Shown piece by piece: positions 28,506-38,620 of a DNA stretch of 64,000 nt (positions are counted from its first letter, which is position 1; every line of letters starts with the position of its first letter). Made by a program: the position numbers and the translations under genes. Source of the DNA: Meira nashicola (taxonomy: Eukaryota > Basidiomycota > Exobasidiomycetes > Exobasidiales > Brachybasidiaceae); NCBI GenBank assembly GCA_001600355.1, contig BCJU01000002.1, forward strand, positions 248,001-312,000. The letters run 5' to 3'. The notes under the pieces are model-generated. The model was given only the letters and a program-made list of their open reading frames with translations, searched no databases and was not told the DNA's origin.

Positions 28506-29885
28506 TTATGAGACCTCTGTAAGGCTGTGACTATTTTCCTCCCAAGTTTCTGCCATGGGCTGCTTGACGGCACCCTTTAACTTTTCCATAATCTCTTTCC
28601 TTCTCTCAATAGCTTTATTTGCCTCGAATCGCATACCGTATTGAATCTCATCAGGCGGGGTTTGTTGAATGTTTGATTGTGGCTGAATCGTAACTTGCGT
28701 TGAATCGCCGAGTCCTTCAATACCTGTTTCCGTATCTTCACTCTTCCAAATGTCTTCCAACTTTGTTTTGTTCTTTGTAATTGCTTCATTTCCTGCTTTT
28801 GTCGTATCCATCCAAACTAATCCTCTTCTACTTCGCGTCCTTCCACGTCTTTCCCATGTTTCATCATCTGTCGATTGAGACAATTGTTTATCGGTATCAT
28901 TCGTCGTTGCTGTACTATGAGCAGATCTGCTAAATACTCCATCTGTATCATCCAAAGGTGTGACAGATAGCTGTGATGCCGGTTCTAAACGCAAAGTACG
29001 TAATGAATGCACACTTGCCATTTTTGAAATGTCTTGATTCTGTGATTGCGTAAAACTTTCATCGGTCGAGAGTGAATCAGACGAAGTTTGAATGGAAAAC
29101 TTTGGTCGATTAGATATCTGTTGTTGTGTTGTGTCGTCAGAGATACCTTTCTTTTCATCATCAACAAGTTGATCTTTTTCGTTCGATGATTTAGAATTCA
29201 CCACATCTCTCACCGAAAGACGAATTTGCCGAACGAGTCCAATAGAAGCTCCTCTTTCATCCATTTCAGCATGAGGTTCTGCGTCTATTCTAGATGTAGC
29301 ATCTTCAACTCCAGATCTAGTAATGTTCGACTTTAAAGCAGCTTTGTATAATCTTTCAGCTTTATCTGAAGCAGCAATGAGTTCTTTCCTTTGTTGGGCT
29401 GTATAACTAGCTTCATCAGTTGGCGCATCTCGCTTAGTATGTGTTAACTTTTGAGAAGCTCCCATATTTCCTGCACGTTGATGAAGAGTTGAAGTAGTAG
29501 AAGGTAAAAGTTGTGAAGATTCAACATTAAAGAAAGCAGATTGTGCATGTTCACGTATTGATTTTAATCTGGCTAAATCTATTTCTTTCTTTTGTTTAAC
29601 GATTCCTTTCGTATCTCTTTGTACTTTACTACTTCCACCTAATGCTGAACTTGAATCAATTTGTTTAGAATGCTTACCACCTATTTTCGTATTTTCATCT
29701 TGCCTTGATTGTCCTCCAAAATCCCTTTGTCCTTCTGAATGACCTAATAAAGGAGTTCGTTCATCATTTTGACCTAAAGATCGATTAGTAGCAGAACTTG
29801 ATGATTCGCCTCTTCTTCTATTACCTAAACAACAGCCAAAAATGTTGTCAAACATTGACTGAACGTTAATTGAGCGTTGAGCCAT
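28506..29885 (-). CDS. Uncharacterised protein with double-cysteine N-terminus and dileucine motif
   Basis: A single exon of 459 residues from ATG 29885 (another in-frame ATG at 29909 would add eight). Near the start is FDNIFGCCLGNRRRGES, a double cysteine followed by basic residues, a typical palmitoylation context. About 20 residues later comes NDERTPLLG, an acidic dileucine vacuole/lysosome sorting motif. The rest is Ser/Gln/Lys-rich and low in hydrophobic residues, with a possible helix at EIDLARLKSIREHAQSAFFNVES. The layout recalls LAMTOR1/Meh1 anchors of the Ragulator/EGO complex, but the usual Met-Gly myristoylation start is absent. Function is unknown; the TORC1-anchor idea is inference. 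Confidence 0.55.
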   Translation of the reverse strand: MAQRSINVQSMFDNIFGCCLGNRRRGESSSSATNRSLGQNDERTPLLGHSEGQRDFGGQSRQDENTKIGGKHSKQIDSSSALGGSSKVQRDTKGIVKQKKEIDLARLKSIREHAQSAFFNVESSQLLPSTTSTLHQRAGNMGASQKLTHTKRDAPTDEASYTAQQRKELIAASDKAERLYKAALKSNITRSGVEDATSRIDAEPHAEMDERGASIGLVRQIRLSVRDVVNSKSSNEKDQLVDDEKKGISDDTTQQQISNRPKFSIQTSSDSLSTDESFTQSQNQDISKMASVHSLRTLRLEPASQLSVTPLDDTDGVFSRSAHSTATTNDTDKQLSQSTDDETWERRGRTRSRRGLVWMDTTKAGNEAITKNKTKLEDIWKSEDTETGIEGLGDSTQVTIQPQSNIQQTPPDEIQYGMRFEANKAIERRKEIMEKLKGAVKQPMAETWEENSHSLTEVS

Positions 29886-30167
29886 GTTGATGGAGAAAAG
29901 GAAGTACATTGATTTTTCCACGAAAGAATCAAAAAAACCCCCACGCTAGTATCTTCTGCGTCAGACAATTCTAGGTAGACTATGCACGCTGCACGTTACC
30001 GCATAAACTTCATATACACCCACGCACGCAATCATTCTCTTGGTGAAAAAAAGATACACATAGTTTAGGAGTAAATTACATAAGCGTGAGACAAATAAGT
30101 GTTTTTTTTAAAGTCTTTTGTATAGAAGATGGCTATGAAAGGATAAAGAAATAAAAATAAATCATTT

Positions 30168-30878
30168 TCAAGAAGGAGGCGTAACATGCATATAATCCTC
30201 TCCTACTGGCCATCCTTCTTCGTGTAAGCTCATCATGACTGGCATTAAAGCTTCATAATCGATCGAAAAAGATTTTTTAATAAAAACCAAACCAAGTTTC
30301 TCTTCAGGTTCATATAAAGGTCCACTTTCTGGCATTGCTTGTTGACATTGTGCACCGCAATATTCCGGATGACCACGATGAACATTTATATTTCTTGGAC
30401 ATTTATATACCCTTTTTGTCCATTGAAAATGTCGAATGTCTAATGTTTGATCAGCATTTGATGTTTGATTTGGGAAATTGGAATCGAATCGAACATCTTC
30501 AATGTTCATTTGCATTTTTACTAAATCTCTATATTTCTTTTCCACAATCCATGTCGTAAGATCTTTAACGCCAAATGAAATCGATAAAAGCATTATTTCT
30601 GCATATCCATTTTCATCAAATCCATCTTTATTAGAAAATAATAATGGATATTTGTGTGAATGACAATATTGTAAGATATGATGAAAGAATTTATCGTTAC
30701 CATATACTCTGTAAACGCCATCCGAAGGTTGTGTATGCTTTACAGGATCGAAAATGCCAGCAAAGTAAAAACTTGAATTTGCCAAAAGTGGTTTTACGGC
30801 TGTGAAATTGGTATCGTTCATACGAACTGTGATCAAATCTTGATCGACTGGAGGTGGACGCGGCATTATGATTTGCAT
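30168..30878 (-). CDS. BTB/T1 (KCTD-like) domain protein
   Basis: A single exon of 236 residues (a second in-frame ATG, MPRPPPV, lies four codons in). Residues ~12-120 read as a T1-type BTB fold: DLITVRMNDTNFTAVKPLLANSSFYFAGIF, then DGVYRVYGNDKFFHHILQYCHSHKYPLLF and YAEIMLLSISFGVKDLTTWIVEKK. The C-terminal half has paired cysteines (YKCPRN, EYCGAQCQQ) and no domain that I recognise. KCTD-type BTB proteins oligomerise and often act as CUL3 adaptors. That role here is inference. It is tail to tail with nothing, lying between two minus-strand genes. Confidence 0.6.
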   Translation of the reverse strand: MQIIMPRPPPVDQDLITVRMNDTNFTAVKPLLANSSFYFAGIFDPVKHTQPSDGVYRVYGNDKFFHHILQYCHSHKYPLLFSNKDGFDENGYAEIMLLSISFGVKDLTTWIVEKKYRDLVKMQMNIEDVRFDSNFPNQTSNADQTLDIRHFQWTKRVYKCPRNINVHRGHPEYCGAQCQQAMPESGPLYEPEEKLGLVFIKKSFSIDYEALMPVMMSLHEEGWPVGEDYMHVTPPS

Positions 30879-31121
30879 AAGTTGAAGTTTTGATGGTTTG
30901 ATCGATGAAAGAAGAAAGAAAGAATGTCAAGATCGATAAAGTGAGCAAGCAATATGTGCATTTAATGCGCTCAGGCCCTCAATTACGCCTTTCCTTTCGC
31001 GGGGCCGCTTTGAATAATGCAGGAAGTGTACGTACATATAATCACACTGATCAATATAAGAACTTATTGGTGCTACAGACAAAATGCTTTATAAAATATG
31101 CGAATTCAGATAAGATTTCCT

Positions 31122-32152
31122 CTAATTTACACTCCACTTTTCTCCCGTTATACGTTCGTATGCCTCTTTATACTTTTCTGCCGTTCTTTGAACGACATCA
31201 GGAGGAAGAGTAACTTTTGTTCCTTCATCTGCAGCTTTATCTAAACCTTTTGATTTTAGCCAATCGCGAACGTATTGTTTATCAAAGCTAGATTGTGATT
31301 CTCCTGGCTTATAAGAATTTGCATCCCAAAATCTTGATGAATCAGGCGTTAAAACTTCATCAACGAGGATCAAAGTTTGTTGATCAGGTGAAGAAGAAGG
31401 AGGAATCAAACCAAATTCAAATTTGGTATCAGCAAGAATAATTCCACGAGAACGTGCATGTTGAGATGCTTTAGTGTAAAGTGCAATAGCTGCTTTGCTA
31501 ATCTCATTAGCACGTTGAGCGCCAACAATATCAATCACTTTGTCAGGATGAATGTTTTCATCATGTGCTCCTTGTTCGGCTTTTGTACTTGGAGTAAAGA
31601 TTGGACCGTTTGGAATTTCTTGACTTTCAACAATTCCTTCTGCTAGTCGAATTCCATGTACTGTACCATGTTGTGTATATTCTTTCCATCCACTTCCGGT
31701 CAAATAACCACGTACGATTGCTTCAACAGGTACGACATCTGCACGTTTGACTAACATTGAACGACCTTCTACTTGATCACGTACATTAACAAGCTTTTCC
31801 TTTAATTCAGTTGGAAAATCATCAAATGAATCCGCCAATACATGCGATCCGATCAAATGTGGAGTTAATAACTTGAACCAAAATGTTGAGAGAGCATGTA
31901 AGAGCTTGCCTTTATTTGGAATACCCTGAAAGTAGGAAAGTGTGATTAGAGAGATCAGAGAAATGCACTTCGTATAGAGCATACATTTACTTTCAAACAA
32001 ACACTCACATTTTCCAAAACGATATCAAAAGCGGAAATACGATCGGTTGCTACGAACAAAAGAGTGCCTTGGCCTGCATCATATACATCCCGAACCTTTC
32101 CTTTGGCGATCAAAGTAAGCGGTAAAGAAGTTGTCGTTAAACCTGAAGACAT
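31122..32152 (-). CDS. ADE1: SAICAR synthetase (purine synthesis)
   Basis: Two exons, 32009-32152 and 31122-31925 (intron 31926-32008, GTGAGT...TTTCAG), give 315 residues. Signatures: [29 protein letters not shown] (ATP-binding start), then across the splice [73 protein letters not shown] and [19 protein letters not shown]. The enzyme joins aspartate to CAIR, the seventh step of IMP synthesis. In fungi it is a separate single-domain protein, as here. All catalytic blocks are intact. Confidence 0.97.
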
Positions 32153-32384
32153 TTTGAATTCTTTGATGGAAATACGATAAGAAGAAGTTTAAATAAATGA
32201 CTAGCGCGAGAAGATTAAATTTGCAATGTGCCTACTACAGTACAATTTGCATGCACCCGCATGTAAATACTTCCCGGACCACTTTCACTTTTTGTCCACA
32301 ACGTCGCGTAAAGTGCCGAACATGTGTTGCTCTCATCCTTCACGCGTTTCCTCCATCATCATCCCAAATGAACAAACTTTCGAT

Positions 32385-32750
32385 ATGAATGAGAATCCAT
32401 ATTCGGGTCATAGACTCTTATCGGAAAAGGAACAAGAGGTGTTGGGAGAGTATGCTCGATTAGCAGGAACGATAAGAAGGGTGAGTGTAAAGCTTTCGAG
32501 ATAGAAATGAGATTTTTGTGTCTGACATTAACGTTTATTTTATTTGCTTGCATAGATTGTCGATTTATCAAATTCTCTTTCTTCCAGTGAAAAACATGAA
32601 CATCTTTTGAGGGATTTGAGAATATTGGAACGAAAGATGGGATTAGTATTAACACTATTTAAAGCAAGCGTTTGGTCATTAATTCAAACTCATCAAGATG
32701 AATTAGAAGAAGAACAACAACATGGAGAACAGCATCAAACAATCGTTTAA
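32385..32750 (+). CDS. DAD3: DASH/Dam1 kinetochore complex subunit DAD3
   Basis: Two exons, 32385-32480 and 32556-32750 (GTGAGT...CATAG), give 96 residues. The exon 1 block LLSEKEQEVLGEYARLAGTIRR and the exon 2 block LLRDLRILERKMGLVLTLFKASVWSLI match the DAD3 family closely in order and spacing. DAD3 is a small helical subunit of the ring that couples kinetochores to microtubule ends. DASH is fungus-specific, which supports a fungal source. It is divergent from ADE1 across 232 nt that contain TGCATGCA at 32248-32255. Its short coding length and intron make it easy to miss. Confidence 0.9.
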
Positions 32751-32884
32751 TTGTATTCTTTTACTTATATGAGGATATTTTCCGGAATGCGTGTACATTA
32801 TTAAAGGTTCATACAATGTGTAGAGTATTATAAAGACATATGGACAATTGGACAAGGTTCTTAAAATGGATACATATTGGGTAA

Positions 32885-35305
32885 TCACGACATAAAATCG
32901 TCATCGGTTGTGATCCTAGCATTGGAAGCACTCCTTTGTGCCAAGAATGAATGAATGGCTTGTGCTGCTGGACTTTGTTCTTCACCTTCTGGTACAAATT
33001 GTGCATTTTGTTCAGTCGAAGCAGGTGATTGACGCGAATCAAATCCTTCACTTGTCAATTCAGCATCAAGCTTCACTCCGCCAACTATATTCTGTTGCTG
33101 AGAAGCTGGTTGTGGGGAAAGGATATCCTCTCCATCGCTTTCGCTACTCCATCTATCCGCATCATCAAAATCTCTACTCATACCGGATGGTCTTAATCGC
33201 TTTCTGGATAAAGCATTTCGACCTCCCCTTCTACCTGCTTTACCGGGTACAACAGTTCCACCCATACCCGCAATCACAGAACGTGCCATCGCTTTCCTAC
33301 GCCATTCAAACACCGCTGCCGCTCGAGAAGGGTCTTGATGTTGAAGTGAGGCGTGATAGTGTGCTCTTGCAAAACAACGAAAGAAAGCACTATGATCAAC
33401 TTGTGTGATAAAACGCATCGAAAGTGTTGCTTGTTGATAATCCGACGACTCATCATGAATAGAGTTTGGAATCACTGTTGCTCTGGCAAACGTCAAAGTT
33501 AAAATATCTTGACATTGACCATGAATTGGCATCAAAACAGGTCGTGTCGCTCCATCAGCTCGTTCACTGATCACACTATCTACCGAATTCAAGTTCCAGA
33601 TATTCATCGCTTCGTCATACCCTTGACGAAGGTATTTGGTCTTATAAACTGTAAGATTTCTTCCACGCAAGCTTACCCAACGTAATTTCCATAAGCCTAG
33701 ACCAGCTTTTTGTGCTTTTGACGTTCCACCACCTCGTTTGAATATATAACACCATGCTTCTGCGAAAGGCTCCAAATAGCGATTGTCCAATGCTGGATAT
33801 GGTTCATTTGATTGTCGATCATATTCGTTTATCAAAGAGGATTGAAATGGGATTACATTATCCTCTTTGTCTTTACGACTGTCAACTTTACCAGAACTCG
33901 TGTCATTTGCTTCGCCGAGACGAGGTAGGTGAACTTTTTCGTGCGGATCGGAATATTGAATCTCGAACAATTCGAAAGGACGAATACGCAAAGCAGCAAG
34001 AGTACGCCAATCTTCCATAATGTATCCGTTGGAGTAGGAATGGACAGCGTAATATTTTGCTTGGGGATGTCTTGCATCTTTCCATGATGAAATTTCATCT
34101 GTATTTATTCCGGCCAATCTTCGCACAAGAGAATTTGTGTTCTGCTCAAGCTGCGATGAGCTTTCCTCAGTAATGGGAGTTGAAGTCGAATGAGTGATCG
34201 ATCCAGAATACTGTACCAATTCATCAAAAGCTTGTTGACCATCAAGAGGTTCTTCATCATAATCATCATCGTACCGAGTTCGATCTGCGTAAGAAGGAGA
34301 TGATTTTGCAGGACTAGAAGAAAAGGCAGGAGTGTCACCCAAGCTTCCTTCTGCCATACTCGTATCCATTGCTCTTAATTTTGTCATTGCTGCTTCCTCC
34401 AACCTCTTAGCTTCTTCGTTACCACTCAATCCAAAACCATAATAATCTGCATATGCATCCAGACCGGCTGTACGAGTAAGATCAAAAACCGTGTCATCCG
34501 CGCCATTCTGTTGTTCAGTCCGAATACGGACCGATGTCTTGAGCGGTGTACTGCTTGAGGCATTGACCGAATTGCTGAGCGGGTGAGCGAGATCAGAAGA
34601 AGAACTGAATGCGGTTTGTGTGGAGAGTACACGAGCTCTAATTGTAGGTCCAATCACTTTTGGTCTTTGCGTCGCTTGCAATTTGTTCTTTGAACCCTTT
34701 TTTGATTCCTTTCCATCCTTTCCTTCTACATCTTGTCCAACGAATCCCATACTACCTCTCCCTCCTACACCTGCATCTCCTCCCAAAATAGCACGAGCTT
34801 GAGCTGAAGAGGAGATTTGCTTGATCGTAGGATTTTTCCGAATACTGATAGATTTTGAAAGCTTTGAGGATGGGCTTTGAAATAAATTTGAATTAGAAGA
34901 GGAAGCTGCTTCTGCTTCCCTTTCTGCACGTCTAATCTCTTTTGCGTTTCTTTTTGGCATTCGTGCAACAAATGCTTTCGGGAATGATCTTACTTCTGCT
35001 TGTGTAGCACTTTGCCTTGACATAGCTGCTCTAGCATCTTCGTAAAAGAAATGATTCAAGCTTGGATCGTAAGATGGAATTTGTAACTTTTCCAATAATG
35101 CATCCTTTACAGAACCAATCGTTGATCGAGTGTCTACATGCATTCGAATCCACATATCCTTTGGCACTAATCGAACATGAATTGGTATCATGCGAGAATT
35201 TTGATTATCAGCTGCGATTGAAGGTCCAACAGATGGAGAAGGAGGAACTTGCATCATCGATGAAGAAGGGCCCGGTGTCCCCATCGGAATATATGCTGTA
35301 TTCAT
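32885..35305 (-). CDS. Uncharacterised PH-domain protein with N-terminal ubiquitin-like region
   Basis: A single exon of 806 residues. Residues ~39-95 (RMIPIHVRLVPKDMWIRMHVDTRSTIGSVKDALLEKL) look like a ubiquitin-like or RA-type beta-grasp. A long Ser-rich disordered region follows with a basic helix (KRNAKEIRRAEREAEAA). At ~440-470 a conserved block (DWRTLAALRIRPFELFEIQYSDPHEKVHLPRL) precedes a PH-like domain at ~520-655 (EAWCYIFKRGGG; LWKLRWVSLRGRNLTVYKT; FRCFARAHYHAS). The tail is disordered. I do not recognise a named family; it appears to be a fungal lipid-binding or small-GTPase-linked adaptor. It is divergent from CHMP7 across 408 nt. Confidence 0.6.
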   Translation of the reverse strand: MNTAYIPMGTPGPSSSMMQVPPSPSVGPSIAADNQNSRMIPIHVRLVPKDMWIRMHVDTRSTIGSVKDALLEKLQIPSYDPSLNHFFYEDARAAMSRQSATQAEVRSFPKAFVARMPKRNAKEIRRAEREAEAASSSNSNLFQSPSSKLSKSISIRKNPTIKQISSSAQARAILGGDAGVGGRGSMGFVGQDVEGKDGKESKKGSKNKLQATQRPKVIGPTIRARVLSTQTAFSSSSDLAHPLSNSVNASSSTPLKTSVRIRTEQQNGADDTVFDLTRTAGLDAYADYYGFGLSGNEEAKRLEEAAMTKLRAMDTSMAEGSLGDTPAFSSSPAKSSPSYADRTRYDDDYDEEPLDGQQAFDELVQYSGSITHSTSTPITEESSSQLEQNTNSLVRRLAGINTDEISSWKDARHPQAKYYAVHSYSNGYIMEDWRTLAALRIRPFELFEIQYSDPHEKVHLPRLGEANDTSSGKVDSRKDKEDNVIPFQSSLINEYDRQSNEPYPALDNRYLEPFAEAWCYIFKRGGGTSKAQKAGLGLWKLRWVSLRGRNLTVYKTKYLRQGYDEAMNIWNLNSVDSVISERADGATRPVLMPIHGQCQDILTLTFARATVIPNSIHDESSDYQQATLSMRFITQVDHSAFFRCFARAHYHASLQHQDPSRAAAVFEWRRKAMARSVIAGMGGTVVPGKAGRRGGRNALSRKRLRPSGMSRDFDDADRWSSESDGEDILSPQPASQQQNIVGGVKLDAELTSEGFDSRQSPASTEQNAQFVPEGEEQSPAAQAIHSFLAQRSASNARITTDDDFMS

Positions 35306-35713
35306 CTTGAATTATCTCAATCTGTCATGATGCCCCTACTCGATATTCTTCAATCGTCAGAAATGCTTTAGCAATCCCTCCGTCATTCCTTTAGAGTTTT
35401 GCTTTGAATATGTTCAAGAGGAGATCTTCGTACATTTAAAATAATTTCCCCAATACATCAATCGCGCCTCTAATCATCTTTGACATTCTCGCTCAAAGCG
35501 GCGACCTTCGAAAAAAAAATAAAAGAATACCCGGCGGCTGAAGGGCACACCGTCTTTTGCACCGCGTTATCAATCAAGAACGCACGCACCGCATACGCGC
35601 CCTGGGAAAGCTTTTTCATATACTTTTTTTTGGTGTTGTTTGTTCCACATCAACACCTTCATCTGCCATTACCGCCGTCCAAGCGGACGGCTTAGTGAGA
35701 CAAATTTGTAAAG
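35306..35713. other. Divergent promoter, PH-domain gene/CHMP7
   Basis: 408 nt, AT-rich on the left. On the right it has GC-richer sequence (CACCGCGTTATC, GCACGCACCGCATACGCGCCC) and pyrimidine stretches before CHMP7. Short frames here show no codon bias. No gene seen. Confidence 0.4.
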
Positions 35714-37255
35714 ATGGAGGCCAAGTCAAGTTCTTTCTCCGAATGGCTTCATATAAGAGAAGATTTCAAAGAACCTTTATCGGCCAATTCTAGTTTGCCA
35801 GCTTTGTATGCTGATTTAGCTGCACATCGATCGTCTAATAAAGCATCATTTGAAGCAAGTGTGGAATGGTGGAGGAAATTATTGTATTCGGCATGTATGG
35901 AAGGTGTTTTGAGTGGTCCAAATTCATCTTCTTTAACAACGAAAGGCAAGGAGCCTGAGATCTCAACGACAGACAGACTTACTCTGCATGTTAATCAAGC
36001 ATTATTAGATGGACTCACTGTAGACGAGGTAGGCCGTCCTTTAGGATTAGGAACTGTTATTATGGAATTACAGCAGAAGAAAGAGATTGTTGAGAGGAAG
36101 CAATTCTTATCTTCCCGTACACCTTTTAAAAGACCATCGTTAGGCTCTTCGTCAAGAGTATCACCGGCTTTATCATCTCGTGCTGCATCGCTTGCAATGG
36201 CTCCTCTGACATGGGCAATCTCTCAATTATCACTAAGTTTAGGCTTTGGAGAATCCTCAAGTGATGCTAGCGAAGAAGATTGGGAGAAGTCTAAAGGTAA
36301 TTGGGTTGTACTTGAGAATGTTGAAATGGTCGCGGAAGCTATTTTAGCAGCACATCATTCATCGCCACGATTGTCTGCTTTGGATTGCTTGTTCTCACGA
36401 AGGACATTTATTGAAGAACTTGTCAAACCCGCTTTTGCAGCAACGGTTTCTGATTCATCTCTTGCAAAACCAAGTCCATCAGAGAGTGATTTAGAAGTAT
36501 TGCTAAAGTATCTAGCACGAGATCGAAGAGTGGCACTTGTCGACAAAGAGGTGATCAAATTGGAACTCGAACGTGGAACAATTGAAACAGACTCAAAGAT
36601 CTCAGAGCACGAAAGAGGAATCGTTGATGTACGTGATACGCATGCAAAAGTGGAAAAACAAATTGAAGAGATTGAGAAGCGCATCAAAGAGAGGCAAAGC
36701 AAAGTGGAGAAATGTTTGAAAGAGAACAGTAGATCACAGGCATTATCGTATCTACGATCTAGGAAGACGCTAGAAGCCTTGTTAGAGAAACGAGTTGGTA
36801 CACTAGAGACTTTACATGGCGTTTTGGTAAAGATTGAACAAGCTGCAAGTGATGTAGAAATCATGAAAGCTTATGAAACGTCTACTGCATCTCTAAAAAC
36901 TTTATTAGGCGATGCACGTTTGCAACCTGATCGTATTGATGCAAATATGGATGAAATGCAGGAAACCCTTGCGAATGCAGATGAAGTTAGACAGGCGATC
37001 GATCTTGGAGCACAAGGCATGCGACAAGCAAGCGGGGTGGAAGAACCTGATGAAGCGGAAATGGAAGCTGAATTACTAGCCTTGCAGAAAGAAGTTGAAA
37101 CGGAAAAGAGAGATGAATCCGATAAACACGATGCTCAAAAAGCACAAGATACCCTACACAATGCGCCAGTACCTCCTCAAAACAATACAGGTCAGCAAAG
37201 TACAAGTGTGGCTGAGTCCAATCCTGTCAGTAAAGAAGCTATTGCAGAATCGTAA
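35714..37255 (+). CDS. CHM7: CHMP7/Chm7-like ESCRT-III protein
   Basis: A single exon of 513 residues. The N-terminal half (SSFSEWLHIREDFKEPL; SNKASFEASVEWWRKLLYSACMEGVL; VDEVGRPLGLGTVIMEL) is the winged-helix ESCRT-II-like region of CHMP7. From ~262 a Snf7-type helical core follows (LLKYLARDRRVALVDKEVIKL; RSQALSYLRSRKTLEALLEKRVGTLETLHGVLVKIEQAASDVEIMKAYETSTASLKTLL). It ends with an acidic region (EEPDEAEMEAELLALQKEV), like a MIM. Chm7 is recruited by LEM proteins to defective nuclear pores and nuclear-envelope holes. It is convergent with ARG1. Confidence 0.88.
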   Translation: MEAKSSSFSEWLHIREDFKEPLSANSSLPALYADLAAHRSSNKASFEASVEWWRKLLYSACMEGVLSGPNSSSLTTKGKEPEISTTDRLTLHVNQALLDGLTVDEVGRPLGLGTVIMELQQKKEIVERKQFLSSRTPFKRPSLGSSSRVSPALSSRAASLAMAPLTWAISQLSLSLGFGESSSDASEEDWEKSKGNWVVLENVEMVAEAILAAHHSSPRLSALDCLFSRRTFIEELVKPAFAATVSDSSLAKPSPSESDLEVLLKYLARDRRVALVDKEVIKLELERGTIETDSKISEHERGIVDVRDTHAKVEKQIEEIEKRIKERQSKVEKCLKENSRSQALSYLRSRKTLEALLEKRVGTLETLHGVLVKIEQAASDVEIMKAYETSTASLKTLLGDARLQPDRIDANMDEMQETLANADEVRQAIDLGAQGMRQASGVEEPDEAEMEAELLALQKEVETEKRDESDKHDAQKAQDTLHNAPVPPQNNTGQQSTSVAESNPVSKEAIAES

Positions 37256-37316
37256 TAGACGTATTATAGAATGAAACAATTTATTGTATTGCTAATCAGG
37301 AACGTTACAGAAAAGC

Positions 37317-38582
37317 TCACTTGTTAAGAGCGTATGCTTCTTTACGGTCGACACCTCCTAAACCCTTTTGTGTTTGGGATAATCCGTAACTCTTGATACG
37401 GATAGCGCTTGTTTCGATAAATCCGCTTGTAGCTTCAGGACTGAATCCTTCAACGGTGTCCATACTTGCCAATTCGGCACTGTACAAAGTCTCTGGCGAA
37501 GAACGACCGATGATCATTGCATTGCCCTTGTAAAGTGAAAGACGAACCTTTCCATTAACGGTGACTTGGGATGGAATGATGCATGCACGGACGTAGTTGC
37601 ATTCTGGACTATAAAAGTATCCGTAGTACAATAATTCCGAGTAACGTTTTGCTAGATCATCTCGAACACGACGGACTTCTCTATCCATTGTCAAACCTTC
37701 TAAACCAATGTGAGCAGCACGTAAGATATGATGACCGGAGGCTTCATAACATCCACGAGACTTCAAACCGATCAAACGATTTTCCACAATATCAATTCTA
37801 CCAACACCGTGTTTACGACCGACTTCGTTCACAGCCAAGAAAAGTTCAACGGCATCTGTGTAAGATTTTCCACCGATTGTTGCTTTTGTAGGTAAACCTT
37901 TTGTGAATTCGATGGAAATTTCTTCGGGTGTATCGGGCGCCTTTCTTGGATCGGTTGTCAACTTCCACATTTCAGATGGTGGAGTTTGATCGGGATCTTC
38001 CAAAATACCAGCTTCGTAACTGATATGAGCTGCGTTTTCGTCAGTTGACCAAGGCTTAGATTTTGTTTGAACGACTGGAATTCCTTTTGAAGCAGCATAT
38101 TCCAACAATGCAGTTCTACCTGCGAATCGGTTATAAAATTCAGGAATACGCCAAGGAGCGATAACTTTGATATCAGGTTTCAAACCATAGAAAGCCAATT
38201 CGAAACGAACTTGATCGTTACCCTTTCCTGTGCATCCGTGTGAAACGTATTCACAACCGTTCTTAGCAGCGGCAGCCATCATTCCACGTGCGATAACTGG
38301 ACGGGCAAGGGAAGTACCTAAAAGATAAACATCTTCGTAAACTGCATTTGCTTGAACGGCAGGGAAGATGAGTTCTTCAATAAATTCTCTTCTCATATCT
38401 TCTAAAATGAAACCTTTTGCGCCGCATTTCATTGCCTTATCACGAGCAGCATCAAAATCTTCTTCTTGACCGACATCGGCCATGAATCCGATAACGTCAT
38501 AACCTTCATCGATCAACCATGCCATGATGCATGATGTATCTAGACCTCCAGAATAGGCTAATAAAACACTTCCTTTAGCCAT
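37317..38582 (-). CDS. ARG1: Argininosuccinate synthase
   Basis: A single exon of 421 residues. The PP-loop SGGLDTS is at residues 11-17 (LLAYSGGLDTSCIMAWL). Conserved blocks follow: GTSLARPVIARGM, VSHGCTGKGNDQVRFEL, IAPWRIPEF, GRKHGVGRIDIVENRLIGLKSRGCYE and RPASPE-like GRSSPETLYS. It condenses citrulline with aspartate in arginine synthesis. Length and motifs are complete. Immediately before the ATG on its own strand is a short leader that includes a long CA run (see 38595-38620). Convergent with CHMP7; the stop codons are about 60 nt apart. Confidence 0.97.
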   Translation of the reverse strand: MAKGSVLLAYSGGLDTSCIMAWLIDEGYDVIGFMADVGQEEDFDAARDKAMKCGAKGFILEDMRREFIEELIFPAVQANAVYEDVYLLGTSLARPVIARGMMAAAAKNGCEYVSHGCTGKGNDQVRFELAFYGLKPDIKVIAPWRIPEFYNRFAGRTALLEYAASKGIPVVQTKSKPWSTDENAAHISYEAGILEDPDQTPPSEMWKLTTDPRKAPDTPEEISIEFTKGLPTKATIGGKSYTDAVELFLAVNEVGRKHGVGRIDIVENRLIGLKSRGCYEASGHHILRAAHIGLEGLTMDREVRRVRDDLAKRYSELLYYGYFYSPECNYVRACIIPSQVTVNGKVRLSLYKGNAMIIGRSSPETLYSAELASMDTVEGFSPEATSGFIETSAIRIKSYGLSQTQKGLGGVDRKEAYALNK

Positions 38583-38589
38583 GTTGTAA

Positions 38590-38620
<31 letters not shown>

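Noticed and set aside
30905..31213. A 102-codon plus-strand frame between the BTB gene and ADE1
   Set aside because: It overlaps the ADE1 3' end on the other strand and shows no conserved features.
36355..36864. A 169-codon frame antisense to CHMP7
   Set aside because: Shadow of the CHMP7 helical region; no promoter space and no family resemblance.
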